Of a stretch of 64,000 bases of DNA, positions 44,961-56,963 are shown piece after piece (the stretch's first letter is position 1; each line of letters opens with the position of its first letter). The DNA lies in contig NC_045132.1 of the NCBI RefSeq assembly GCF_007655135.1, forward strand, positions 19,964,034 through 20,028,033. The letters run 5' to 3'. The position numbers were made by a program, and so were the translations under genes. The notes beneath the pieces were generated by a model. That model was not told where the DNA came from. It ran no database searches and saw nothing but the letters and a program-made list of their open reading frames with translations. Source of the stretch: Punica granatum (taxonomy: Eukaryota; Streptophyta; Magnoliopsida; Myrtales; Lythraceae).

Positions 44961-46981
44961 AGGTGATAGGAAAATGTAGGAAATGCTGAAGCAAAGATAA
45001 TTGCTAAAGAATGACGCAGGGCGCAGAAAAGGGGAGCTTGGCATTGGGTCGAGGCAAGCCGGTATGGTGCAGCAGTAGGCGTGGCCTGCAGTTTGTCACG
45101 TGATTGGGCGCATACTGGATGACTTGTGTCACGTGCTTGGCGAGGATGGTTTGATCACTGTATTCACCGGGGATGCTGTTGCTTGTGAATGTTGCCATAG
45201 TGAAGCGGTGCTGTGGGTTGGACTAACTCTCGAGACAAAGACGCATCTTGTCTCGGTGGAGAGTGAGGATTGCACGTGGCTCTCCCGCAAAGATGGGCAC
45301 CACTTTCCATTAGTCGTGTGAACGGTGGTGTACGCTGAATGTGCAGAGCTAATGCTCCCCCAAATGTGCTGATCTGCCGGAAGCCGGTCTAGCCACTAGG
45401 GCGATTGCTCGTTGCTCTGCCAAATGCCGGCTCTGTTGTAGGGGCGATTGTAGTTTGCTGGGGATGCCCCGGTCTTGCGATGAAGGACTCGAGTTATAAA
45501 CAAAGTGCCCACGTATCCCGAGGGATGGGGAATTAGAGTCCGTCGTAGTTCCCGCGTTTGTTGTACCTGTGATCCTGTCATCATTAGTAAGTCATGGGAT
45601 TACTAGTGATTTGTAAGCACAGGTAAAAGGATATATTCGCGACGCATGTTCATTAGTTTTGGGTCGCTTGGGCGACCCGTAGATCCCATTTTCGAAAGCC
45701 TCAATGCGAGGCCTCCAAGGCTCATGTTGGCCATGCACGAGCATATCGAGACATTCTCAATGATACCCTAGCGGCTCTGTCTATTATTCGACACGCCCGT
45801 CGGCTTAGGATCCTTCTCGTCAGGGTACCGTAGGGCGGCTGCGCTTGTGACCCGCATGGGGATTTCTGTGCAAATTTGGTTATACCTCAGTCTATTCATT
45901 TCCAAAGTGTTTATGACTTGACTCCCGGAGATGAGTGTCTAGGATTTTGGCTTTATGGTAGCCGATTGTAGGGTGGCTATGACCCGTTTGGAGTTATGCA
46001 ATGACAAAGAGAAAAGAGAAAGCTTAGGAAGCACGCTACCCCAAGCCAAAAGGATACATGGGTTCACGCCCTGCAGTGACATGTACCCCCCTTTCTCTTT
46101 TGTCCTTCTGTTGCGTAGGCTGTCCTAAACTACTCAGATGGTATGCTTGGTTGCCTATTGTATGTGAGGGAGACTTCGCTTTAGACAGTTGAGCAGTGCA
46201 GGAGAACCGATCGAGAATCCTGTTGGAGTAGACAAACTGGTCGTTTTCCTTGGGGATTCCTGGTCCGCGCAGTGTGCGAGAGCCTAGAGTGAATGTTTTG
46301 TTTATCTCTCGTTTTACTCTCCTTTTGCTACGGTCACCCACCTCAGGGCCGTACCTCTCAACCTAATGGGGATTAGCTCTCATTTTTCCACGACTGCCCG
46401 CCTCGGGATTTTCAGTAGTGCCTCTCCTTGCCCTAGCTTTTGCCTAGGTCGCCTCGAGGGGTTTTCGACCTAGCGGGCTCGATTCTTTTGTCTCTCGAGT
46501 TTGCAAGGGCGAAAGGTTCGAAGGATTCGACCTCCGAGTGCGTTGTGTTCTGTCTCCATCGAGGAGTTGCGTCTGTCGCTCCCCTTTTTATCGGGGTTTA
46601 TTGATTTCTTTTTCGAATTAGCAGTGCCAGAGTTGTATATCTCGGCGGTGCTTTGTTTTGTTCATTGGCGGGTTTTTCCCGCGTCTTTTCTCTCTCTCTT
46701 CATTGGCGGGTGTTTCTCGCTTCTTTTCACTCTGTTTTTTTCTTGCAATTGGGGTTTGTTTTGTACCCCGTGTATTTATTGGAAACTCCGCGACTTTACA
46801 TTGCGTGATCGCTTTGGTGTGCCTTGCCCTATTTGGTGAGGGCCGGCCTTTCATGGAGGTCTGGCTCTTGGATATTCGGAAGCCGAACTTCGTGTCGCTC
46901 GTCCTTGCAAACTTTACAAATGATTTTCCCTATCGTCTAAGAAGAAGAATAAGATTTGCCCTGGGGTGAAAGTGACCGAGG
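44961..46981 (-). other. 3' untranslated remnant of the nested Tat relative up to the deletion join
   Basis: No supported frame. Phrases such as TTTTGCCTAGGTCGCCTCGA and TTTTCGACCTAGCGGG match the region next to integrase in the outer element (26040-26075). Integrase itself is absent, and the join to LTR sequence is at 46982. Confidence 0.7.
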
Positions 46982-47604
46982 TTGTCGGGCGACGTTGCGT
47001 GTGCAGAGGAATTGGCGTGCGGCAGGCTCGGGTGCAGCGGCAGGAGGCTCGGTTCCGTCTCTGTCAGGAGGAAGAAGAAAAGGAAAAGGAAAAGAAAGAA
47101 AAGAGGAAAGACAGGAAAGAAGCAAAAAGGAAGAAGAAGAACACGGTAAAAAGGAAAAGAAGAAGCAACGGTCAGAAGTCAGACTTCTGACTTCTGACCG
47201 TTTCCCTTTTTTTTCTTTTCTTTTTTTTCGAATTCGACGCGCGTACAAATTGAAAATTCTGTCTTCTTGATCGGACGTCAAAAAAAATAAAAAATAAAAA
47301 AATAATTCGAGACTGCCATCGTGCTCTGAAAAATTCATTGATCGATATTATGCGATAAAATTATTTTCAAACTCGAATTTTGTCCTGGATTTTGAAAATT
47401 GACGTCGATGTATGCGAAATTCGAAAACATTTCAAATGGTATTATTTTTGAAAAAAATCATAAAATTGGTGTTAAATTAAGTAAATTTGCTATTTCCAAA
47501 AAGTCGTGAATACTCGAGTAATTAGTCGGAAATACTTCCCTCACGGGCGGCAAAATGACGAATTTGCCCCTCTGGAGCCGGTGGGCCAAAATTAGGTGCT
47601 GACA
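46982..47604 (-). repeat. Truncated LTR (5' LTR in element sense) of the nested Tat relative
   Basis: 623 bp, colinear with 43201-43823 without a length change. It ends at the GTCAT duplication. Confidence 0.92.
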
Positions 47605-47609
47605 GTCAT

Positions 47610-48500
47610 GGGGCCACCAAGATTCCAGCGAGCACTCCACAAAAACTGTCCGAGTATGAGCTCCTACATGAACTGCATCTGCTCGAAGACGTTGCGCTCA
47701 GCTAGTCTGAACACATGGAGAAGGAGTCTGATGAGGGAGCAGTTGTCGACGATGTAAGAGACCGGATGCGTCAAGCCGAACGGTCGAATGTGTGCAAGAA
47801 GCCATAGCTACAGGAGGCACGAGAATCCCTTTAGCCTGTCGTATCGGCTCGCCTTGACGTAGCCAAGAGACCTTACAATCTCAGCCACGAGAGCTTCCAC
47901 ATAACTACGACCTCCTATCGCTTGGAGGACGACATGAGTGAGTGCCCTGTTTATGAGGGTCGACGTGTTAGGAAAAAGGATGGTACCGAAGATAAAAAGC
48001 AGGAAACCATGGCAGGTGTCGCGCCGGTGGGTGTCTCCTGTGATGCGGAGTGCACGGATGTACGTCCAGTTGATGAGCCAGGTAGTCCTGATGGTATGCT
48101 CTCATCCATTGCGGAGCTCGGCCTGGGCCTCTTCAACGCTGATGCCTAAGAGGTCTGAGAGTCGGCCTGGTATCGTGGCGTATTGGTTAGGCTCCACGAT
48201 GTCTTGCATGGATGATGATCTTTGGATAAGGGTCGCGGATTCTTCGATAGTAGGTGTCAGCTCGGTGCCTTGACAGCTGAACACAACATGCTGTTCATCC
48301 CAAAATTCGATGATTGTCCGAAGGAAGGTCCAGTCGATGGGTCGATCAGCCGAACAGAGGGTAAATCTTAACGGTAAATCCCCTACGATGTTGCGGACGT
48401 AGACTTGGTCGACCAAACAGAGGGCATCCCAAATGAGGATAAGCGATCGTCCTGGTAGTGAAGGGCAGTCGAGCTTGGGGCAAAGAGTCGGGTGGACCAT
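47610..48500 (-). pseudogene. ORF1 of the giant Tat element, DUF7745-like N-terminal part
   Basis: ATG at 48500 and a 132-codon frame to 48102, then frameshifts to 47610 where the nested element begins. ADRPIDWTFLRTIIEFWDEQ followed by HVVF and then GTELTPTIEE resembles the plant DUF7745 domain carried by an extra ORF upstream of gag in some Tat elements; its function is unknown. The continuation lies at 39003-39551 and 33577-33648. Domain assignment is from recalled family features, not a search. Confidence 0.65.
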
Positions 48501-49027
48501 CCCTATCTAGATGGAAAAACTATCGATTCAATGCCTAAAATCAAACCGAAGCAATGCCCTGGTTTTTTAAAACATGCATGCAGGTGCGGAAAATAAAAAC
48601 TATAACTGTGTTATTACATTGTACAGCTCTTTCTTCAAAATAGAAAAGGCCCGCCTAATAAAGAAACTAAGGGCCGACTCAAGAGACTTGATTGTGGGTC
48701 AGTTGACGGCATAGAGGCAAATTTGGTCCAGCATGACAGTCCTTTCCTATGCAGTGTTTGGTGCTACCAGGAAAAAACTATCTAGGGGTAGGGGTCCTTG
48801 ATTAGGGGTAATCACCTTCCCAAAACCAAGCGAGGATCTTTGGGGACCGGAGCAGCGGTTGAGCCACTCGATTCGTTTTCCTACTCGGAACCTCTTTCTA
48901 ATCCTAGCTCCTATTGGTGCCCGTGAGATTTCGAGCGTGGTGCCTAATTACAACTAGGATGATGCGCAATACAGGTGTAGAAATTAAATATGAGGAAAGT
49001 AAATGCGCGGAAAATAAATGAGAGCAA
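48501..49027 (-). other. 5' untranslated remnant of the giant Tat element
   Basis: About 530 bases between the broken 5' LTR and ORF1. No primer-binding site was found next to the LTR break at 49028, consistent with its loss in the deletion that shortened the LTR. Confidence 0.6.
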
Positions 49028-51448
49028 ACTCATGATATGGAAAAAAAGCGAAAACACGGGAACCAACTAATATCGAGGAGAATGAGGCCATTTTGGGTCC
49101 GAGAGGGTCATGAAGGCACTCCCGAGCCTTGGTGGTCTCCTTTGCCCCGAATTTAATCTTGTCCCGTCATACGAACATGTAAAGTAATGTTAACAAAAAT
49201 ATACACGAATTAACGATGTATTAATCGAAAACATGCATAATATTGGTCAACAACTGCTTTATTGCCCCACAAATCCTAAAGAACTAAAAGATCTAGCCTC
49301 TCTAAGTCGAAATAGTGTTATACCTAGCCCCGGTAAGAAGGAGAAAGCCACTGGAAGTGGGGTCAGACTGGGCAAGTCAGGTACTCGATCGGGTTAGGAT
49401 AGACCCAACTAGCAGGATTGGCCTCGAGAAGGACGCTCGGTTGGAACTGATGGTTCAAGCTACTTCTCCGAGTTGGCAAAGGAGCTTGGGGCTCTCCAAA
49501 GGCTTCTAGACACCGCAGCCGAGGGCTCGTGGGCATCGAGAACCTGACCTGAACCGGAATGCACAAAGAACCTATGAGAGTGAAAATAAAATCGAGAGAG
49601 GGAAGAAGGTGGTCTGGGTGGCTCTGGTGGCTGTACACAGTGACTCTCTACTCCTGGAGGCTCCCGGTGGTCCGCTAGGGGGTGGCTCGCAGGCTAAGGA
49701 GCTCGAACCGACCTATATGGCTGAGATTAGCTGAAGAACTGGAGAGGAACCTGATGGAGTGTTGAAGAGTGAAAGGGCGTTCCAGTGAGCTCATATCTGG
49801 TGAGGTCAGCTGAAAGTGCGAGGGAGAGATGAGGACGTGAGAAGCTGAACGAGTGTTAGTGGGCGGTTGTGAGCTAAAAAGGGAGAAGGGAATGACCCTG
49901 TGTGTGTGTGTGTTCTGAGTTGAGCGGTTCCAGTGGAATTGAGGGGGTCTGTGTGTCTGCTCTGAGCTGCGGGAGGAGGGAGGATGAGTCGTGGGTGTTG
50001 GAGAGGGCGAGCTGAGGGGAGAGTCATGTGTGTCGGAGGGATGTGGAGAGTGTTAAGTTGAGAGGAGCCGAAGGGTATGTGAGAGAAGCTGAGGGTTTGT
50101 TGCAGAGGAACTGAGGTTTTTTTCTGTCCGCCTGCCTGAGTGAGGGAGTTTGCTGAGGCTTTTTTCGAGCTGAGAAGAGCGGGGTTAGAGGGAACTTACG
50201 TGAGAGCGGAGGGGGTCGTTAGAGGCTAGAGAGAGACAAGGTGGCTGAGCTTAAGTGAGAGTGTAAGTTGGTCCGAGAAAGGAAAGGATGGGCTTAGAGA
50301 CAGATCGAGGGGATAGAGGAGAAAGTTGGGTCTATGATCATCAGAGAAAGGGAACATGGGGCGCTAGTTAGAAGAAAAGAAGAGAGAAAAAAAAAAAAAG
50401 GTGACCGGAAGGGATAAGAGAGCAGGTGGCTGATGAAGTTGATGCCCCGAGACAAAAGGAAGGCGTGCAGATGATGGCGTGACCAGGCAGAACAATAGAG
50501 TGAGAAGGTGAGGATGAGACGGTTTGCAGGGCTTCGGGGCAGGAACCGGCTGAAATTGCAAAAGAACAGAGAAGGAGGAGGAAGAAGAAGAAGAAGAGTG
50601 TGTCCGTGATTGATGGGAGGAGATGCGTGTGCTCGGATGAAGCGGAGGAAGAAAAAGGATAGGAAGAAGAGAATGTGATCTAGTATGGCCATCTGTAGAG
50701 GAAAGGAAAAAAAAAAGAAGGAAAGATTGCAGGTTTGTTCGATGCATGACAAGCCGCAGAGGAGAAGCAGAAAAGAAGAAAAAAGAAAGAAAAGTGTCGA
50801 TCTGCATGACTGGTGCAGAGCCGGTGGAGGCTAGAAAAGAGAAAGAGAAAGGAAATGGTAGGCGAGTTGGTCTGCAACTTGCTTTGGGAGCTGAAAGGTA
50901 AGAAGGAATGGGGACAGGCGACTTTATCTGGAGGGTTGCAGAGGGGAGGGAGAAGAAAGAAAAATGGCAAGCTCGGCTCAGAGAAGAGCAGAGCAGGAAA
51001 GGAAAAGAAAAGGAAAGGAAAAAAAGGAAAAAGAAGAAACGGGTAGGAAGGAGCGGTGCGTAGAAGTCAAACGCCCTTTGACTTTTTTTTTAAATCAGAT
51101 TTCAAATTTTGAATTTGACGACCCGTTTGAATTTTTTTTAATCAGAATTTAAAATTTGAATCGACACGTGTAAAGACTAAAATTATCGTCTTTTCAATTG
51201 GATGTCAGAAAAATGATGCGGGACCACCATTACGTTCAGAAAAATTCAGGGATCAGTGTTGGTAGAAAAATATTTTTCAACCTCGAGATTTTTCTCGAAT
51301 TCTGAAAATTGAAGTTAATGCACGTGAATCCAAAAACGTCATGTAGAGTATTTATTTTTTTCTTTTTCTTTTTTCTTTTTTTCATTGGATGATGAAATGA
51401 CGATTTTGCCCTCCCCTGGAGCCGGTGGACCAAAACAGGATGCTGACA
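49028..51448 (-). repeat. Truncated 5' LTR of the giant Tat element
   Basis: Colinear with 21968-24376, starting at ACTCATGATATGG. It lacks the equivalent of 19447-21967. Sampled similarity is about 89 percent. It ends at the TCAAT duplication. Confidence 0.88.
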
Positions 51449-51453
51449 TCAAT

Positions 51454-54372
51454 AACAAGACATCTTAACGCTTACATATGCTCACCAATTCAAAATCACG
51501 CGAGATTCTTCAGCTTACAAAGTTTTGTTTATATATAGATTAATTACGGTTGATCAACTTTACTTGCAATACATGATTTAAAATTCACTATCTTGCAGTC
51601 ACACCAGAAAACCCAAAAAGGTAATCAGCTTCATATATATATATATATATATAGTGTGTACCTGAGTGATAGGATAGTAGTGTGACATTATCACTTAGAA
51701 CGTTGAAGAAAGCAAAAGGATAGAAGGAACACAAGGTAGCTGGTCCGAGTGGTTGACTGAAAATATTTGCACAGTCAAGAGACTGAAATGCAATATTCAA
51801 ATCTTACGGGGGCACATTTCCTCATCAATCTTAAAATATTGGTTTCAGAACTGATATTGCAACTAGCCCAAAATAAAAACTGTTCAAACTACCAACCAAT
51901 GACAATACTCTTATCATTAATTTATGTTGGATTTATTTATTTTTATTAAAAGTTAACTTATCGTTTATATTAATGTGAGATGATCATAGTTTATTCAAAT
52001 GGAGGCATGTGTGGATATGTATCTTCTTTGTTGAATAACTATTGCAATCATGCTTGAAAAGCTGAGTGAAATTTCCTTTTGAAAGCCCACTTTTTTCTCA
52101 GTTCGCATTTGCGCGAGAAGTGTAGAAAGAAAATCTTCGCTGCGATCTAAGTTTGAAAAAGGAAAAGGGTACTTGCAATAATTTTAACTATTATGACCAG
52201 GATTAATCGTTGGATCCACGTCATTGGATGGGACCCATTGATCATATGCTATCCCGAAGTTTGAATGATTGATCGACAATGACTTGCGAGAATGTAATAG
52301 CTCGGTCCAATTTTTCACAGAATTGGCATACTTTTGTCATGAATACAAATTCTCATCTAAGGATCATCACATTCAGAGACATTTTTCTCAGAACAGTTGG
52401 TCGGGAAGTTAGGATTGCCGATGTAAACTTGACAATTCTAAAAGGAGCAGTTTCTCAAAATGAACGTGGAAGCTTCCATGGAAACAACTCAGAATAACAA
52501 GAATAATGTTACCGAAGCATTGGCATTTTGCAGTTTTTCAATTCTCTTCAAATAAGAAAGGGGGCGAATACATGTTTTGATCTTAGATCATGAAAAATAA
52601 TAATATTCTGATGAATAATGAGGATATGTTAATGAAGTATTCTTTTTTTAGAAATGAGAATAGTGTCATAACAAACAGAAAAATAAACTTATAAGTGTAT
52701 GAATAGTGAATCATGAATGTATATAAAACAGAGAATTCTATTAATTTTTTTCGAACCTAGGGCGACCCTTTTGAAAGGGAAAAAGGGTAGACCTACGGTT
52801 AGGTCGGGATAGACCTAATGACCCTTTTACAAAAGAATCGTCATAGGCCCGACATAGGGTGACCCATTTAGAAGGGTCGGGAAAGCCATGGTTTGAACGA
52901 CCCAAATGTGGGTCGGGAGTCGAAGGGCGACCGCAAAACAGAGTAGCCCTCGGTCCTTTTTTAAGTCGCCCTAGGTCCCTTTTCTTATGGTGAGAGAATT
53001 TTATTAATTTTTTCTCGTCACGTCAGCGTAAAAAATTAAATAATAATTTAAATTTTTTTTCGTAAATTAGAAATAAATAGGAATCTAATGATTGTGATTG
53101 TTACGGGTGATACGAAAAAGAAAGTGACAGTGATGGCAACACATCCTTGGGGTTGGGTTTAATTTTCAAAATGTGGGGATACTTTAAAGACTCTTAAGGC
53201 CATGCAACCACTTTTTGAACAAAACCCTTACCATTTTTTTCATTCCGATTGCTGTGTTGAAAATTATAAAAGAAGTATGGTCTACCTAGATTTGATAGTT
53301 GGGTCGCACCTTTGACGGACTCAAATTTAGGATCGTCGACTCATCGTATTATAACACAAATTAAAAACTACTTGAGATGTTAATCTGTTGGACTTTGAGT
53401 GACGGCGCTACAGTCATTTTTCTGACTAATCATGCAGGGAATAATATCGATATCTTGACTACTCGATCACAATCCTTTTGATGTGCAATTTTGAAAGAAG
53501 GAGAATTGGATAATTAGTGCGAATCATGCTTGATGTTTACTCTTAAAGTCTTTATTATATTATCACCAAGCTGATCTCGTGAAATCGGTCAAGCGTGCTT
53601 TGGAGAACGCATACACATTGGCTGCACAAAGATATTGGATAAACCTTGAAGCGTACACACATCTATCAATCAATAGCACTATATTGGAAAACAAAAGTAT
53701 TAATTTATATTCTTAATTCACTGTAAAGGGTACATTCCCTCATATACAAAGATCTATGGCGCATGCTCCCAATTTAGAATGTCCACGCTTATTAAAATTC
53801 TATATTCTTGCATGGGATTATCCCCTCCGCTCGTGAAATTCACCAATTTCGAATTGAACCCTCTATAATATGCATGTCTCGTGCTAGCTAGTAGTAAACG
53901 ATCGAATAGCCCTTGTCAAATATGCATGGATCCCTTCGCAAATCGTGTCATCACGCAATTTCGAATTGAACCCACTATAATAACTCTTCGGTAGCGAAGG
54001 TCCCGTACATAGTCCAAATCTGAATCCATTAAGACAACCCCAAAGGTCTCTATTACGGGATTATCAGATATGGCCGAGATATTTGTGGGATTTTTATGCA
54101 TCATATCGTATTGTTACTAGCCATATTAGTTATTGTATATTAGGCAGAATGCAATCTTTCCTTTTTAGCTTCTGATACTCGGCCTATATGTCCTGCCAGT
54201 TTAGTGAATGAATTTTGAGCCTTTGAGGCATTTCATACACACGACTTAACAGTCTCTTATCCTTTTGCCGTTGTTTTCGTTTCTTTGAATTAGCAGGACT
54301 CTGTCGTATGTCCCATCCCAATAAAGTATCTTATTCTAGGAGAAAATTTATGATTGGACAATCCCACTGTGG
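51454..54372. other. Intergenic DNA with small repeats and no gene seen
   Basis: A TA microsatellite lies at 51633-51652. At 52755-52766 and 52965-52976 a perfect 12-bp inverted repeat ACCTAGGGCGAC encloses about 200 bp rich in GGGTCG/CGACCC. It is bordered by near-identical direct repeats GAGAATT(C/T)TATTAATTTTTT (52731 and 52994), which suggests a small foldback element. CAATTTCGAATTGAACCC occurs at 53845 and 53967. The short open frames show no known domain. Confidence 0.5.
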
Positions 54373-55712
54373 ATGAAGAATTGGTAAAACCAATCCCAGA
54401 AAAGGATGTTTTTTTTATTTTCTTCCATCCAGAAGATCCAACTGTTTTGCATTATGGTCTCTACGTATTTTTTTGTAAAGACATCATACAACCAGGTTTT
54501 TCTTTTTTCATTTTCTTTGGAGCAGAAGTCATTCCTAAGGATGGCTGAGGCTATTGAAAATGATTTCTCAATAACATAGATCTCAGGATTAGGATTGATT
54601 CTGGTTGCATCAGTTATCGATGAGAATGTGGGTGAAGGTGGAGCTGACTCAGTTTCATCTGTGATGGGGGCAGAGTACACTGGTCTAGGGATATCGGTGG
54701 CGACACTACTTATTCCTCTAAGGTTGGCAGTCCTAGGAGGGTTTTCAGTAGCTGTTTGAAAAGTGTTTGCCGATGGGGCAACACTGAATGATCTCCTTCT
54801 AAGCTCAGGGCTTCTAAAGGAAGAATTTATCGATGGGGTTGAGGTAGACTGTATGTCGACTGATCTCCTATGGCGAAAGCTTATGGAAACTCTCCCATCT
54901 TGGAACTGGCTCACTCGACTAAGTTCCTCATTTTGAATTTTTTCAGGGGCAACTGCATCTTCTAAGACCCATTCTTTAGGAAGAGTTACCTCATTCCACC
55001 TAATTGGTCTAGGGACTACAGTGTTTGACCTGGCAATGTCAGTTTGGAAAAGGAGGGTTTCTCCTTTGGGGCTATGGTTGAAGGCTTTGGTTGCAAATGC
55101 TGAGACCATCGTTTTGTAATGGACTCTGTATACAAGGGCTAAAGGGATGGAGCCTAAAGCAATCTTGTAATCGTGAGTTTTGATTTGCAGGGTCAAGCCA
55201 TGAGTTATGTTTTGGTCTTTGAGGGACATGGTGAAATTTGGGAAACAGTTGAAATGGACTGGTCCGTCGCACAGACTAGTCTCTACTGTCCCAAGGATGG
55301 ATTCATGGTAATTCAGAAGCCTAGCATTCCTAAGCACTAGGAGTACTGAGGTATCTAAACCTTCTCTGGTCAGGGGTTTTATGCCCACTTGGACAAGCCC
55401 TATATGGATGAAATTGTATTTATCGTTGTGTTTTTTCAGGGACTCTTGGTTCAAGAGTTTTATGGTTTGTGAAGAGTTTTTTAGGGGAATGTTCCGCTCT
55501 TCAGTTGTTATGGTGTAATCGGTTTTTGAGAAAATTTGTTGGAATTTTGAGTTTTTATAAATCTGTTTTGAAGCGATTCTTGGGATCTCCCAATCATCGA
55601 TAGATTTATCAAAACATTCCAAATTGACCTCTTCTCTGTTGAGAACAGAATCATTATCGAAATTATTTTCAAAAGGACATGTACTCGAAGAACTTGCTTT
55701 AAACCAATCCAT
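54373..55712 (-). CDS. Left-copy ORF1 fragment: viral movement protein, open to the integration edge
   Basis: A 454-codon frame from ATG 55712 with no stop until just beyond the virus/host join; the last eight codons or so are host DNA. Residues about 100-260 show a 30K-superfamily movement-protein core (GIKPLTREGLDTSVLLVLR, then SLCDGPVHFNCFPNFT and ALVYRVHYKT). Such proteins enlarge plasmodesmata so virus can pass between cells. Residues about 280-380 are Ser/Pro/Arg-rich and look disordered. Unlike the right copy it has no frameshift. It is truncated before the protease, and whether it is expressed is unknown. Confidence 0.85.
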
Positions 55713-56573
55713 ATTTTAAAAACAATAAACCTTCCAGTCTATCAGACATTTATCAAGACTTTCCATACTTTTGCATATCAGTTCCCTATCCTTAAGGTAT
55801 TCCATACCTATCCTAGACGAAAGCTCTACAGATCTAGTAGAACCATCAGCCTAGAAAGTAGTTCGAAGATGCTATACCGTATCAGATACTCCTACCCAGC
55901 TTCTCTCAAGATCAAGATCTAAGACTTACCTGGATGAACGGCAGATTCCTCACACAGTGTTTCCCGTCGGATCCTAGCACATCCCTAACCAACTGCTGTA
56001 CCTGGTTTTAACAATAATAGTAGGAGGACAAATTCAAAAAACTCACTTACTCTCTGAGAGATCTATATAGACCCATACCCAACTGCTGTACCTCGACGAA
56101 CGGTAATGCACTAGGATAACTCTACTCTAGTCGATAACCTCCATCTACTTAGACGGTGTTCATAACACTACCGGGATTATTTCCAATTTTTACCCTGAAA
56201 CTGCCCTAACCGTCGGGACTTACAAACGGGTACACCTTAGGACTTCCCCCCGGGTTCCTACGAACGGTGAATGTGTAGGGTCCATTAGAGCGACTGGATG
56301 GACATTAGAGCCTGTTGCACTACTTCTTTTGTGAGCATCAGTTCATTGTGGATGGATCTAGAAACCTAGAGAGACCGTGATCTATGCCTTCTTCCTATCG
56401 TGTTTATACCAGCCTCAGTTCATTGTATAGGATATGCAAGAATACACTATTGGGAGAACGCTACATGAGTTTCTACCAGCCATGAAGGCGGTCCTAGATG
56501 AACATGACCTACGAGATCTACATGGATCTAAGTACCCTAAACGGAATATACATCCTATCCCCACCTATTCTTG

Positions 56574-56585
56574 GCTTTGATACCA
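56574..56585 (-). promoter_or_regulatory. tRNA-Met primer site of the pararetrovirus, left copy
   Basis: In viral sense TGGTATCAAAGC, one base off the usual TGGTATCAGAGC. It defines the start of minus-strand DNA synthesis and the genome origin by convention. Confidence 0.85.
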
Positions 56586-56690
56586 TTTCTACCCAGAGAT
56601 CTATCCGTAGGGGACAACCATGGAATACAGGAAGAACATGGATCTGATATGCATACACTGTCAAGATAAATATGAGATCGACATGGAAGA

Positions 56691-56696
56691 TTTATT
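56691..56696 (-). terminator. Candidate poly(A) signal in the viral leader, left copy
   Basis: AATAAA in viral sense, about 258 bases after the TATA-like box and about 105 before the primer site. Caulimovirids place it in the leader, so that full-length RNA is terminally redundant. Confidence 0.5.
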
Positions 56697-56953
56697 CAAA
56701 CACTTAGCCCATGATGGGCTGAAGGGAGTACATGAGTTTGAAACAAACAAAAGAAGAAAGGATTAAAATAAAAGGAAAGAGTCTGCAAGGACTCAATCCA
56801 TGCTTACACTGGAACTTACACACAGAAAGGGGGTTGGAGGATCCGGGTTATGGGAGCCGGATGTTTACATATGGGAAGAGATAAGAGAGGAAGAGAGGAA
56901 GAGTGAATTATGTGTTGCGGATGTGTGTCCCCCTCGATGCTGGAGGAAGAGCA

Positions 56954-56963
56954 CTCTTATAGG
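56954..56963 (-). promoter_or_regulatory. Candidate viral TATA box, left copy
   Basis: CCTATAAGAG in viral sense, followed by CT-rich sequence. It is placed so that transcription would start near 56925 and cover the whole genome. An identical copy is at 63195-63204. Confidence 0.45.

Larger units (their letters stand above)
39557..47604 (-). mobile_element. Nested Tat relative, 8,048 bp, all coding DNA deleted
   Basis: It begins TGTGCGCACCCGAATTTC and ends TTAGGTGCTGACA, between perfect 5-bp duplications GTCAT (39552-39556 and 47605-47609). The left LTR is full length (39557-43823). A polypurine tract, a 32-bp tandem array and 2 kb of untranslated DNA follow. At 46982 the sequence passes straight into the last 623 bp of the LTR. 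One deletion therefore removed ORF1, gag, pol, the primer site and the rest of the 5' LTR. The two LTR segments differ at about a dozen of 623 sites, so it is much younger than its host element. It splits ORF1. Confidence 0.93.
19447..51448 (-). mobile_element. Giant Ty3/gypsy retrotransposon, Tat lineage, 32.0 kb with nested insertions
   Basis: The ends are TGTGCAGACCCG and TGCTGACA, between perfect 5-bp duplications TCAAT (19442-19446 and 51449-51453). Coding runs on the minus strand: ORF1, gag, protease, reverse transcriptase, RNase H, second RNase H, integrase. The second, archaeal-like RNase H is a hallmark of Tat (Ogre/Retand-type) elements. Removing the nested element (39557-47604) and the solo LTR (33649-39002) with one TSD each leaves about 18.6 kb. 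The 5' LTR (right side) has lost about half its length, plus the primer site. Sampled LTR stretches differ at 14 of about 129 positions, so it is the oldest layer. All frames are broken. Confidence 0.92.

Noticed and set aside
46501..46969. Aromatic-rich plus-strand frames of 103-112 codons
   Set aside because: They lie in untranslated retrotransposon DNA opposite to its sense and have no recognisable family.
50294..50970. Ser/Phe/Leu-rich minus-strand frames resembling membrane proteins
   Set aside because: They are translations of the pyrimidine-rich strand of an LTR. The same artefact appears in the partner LTR at 23.3-23.9 kb.
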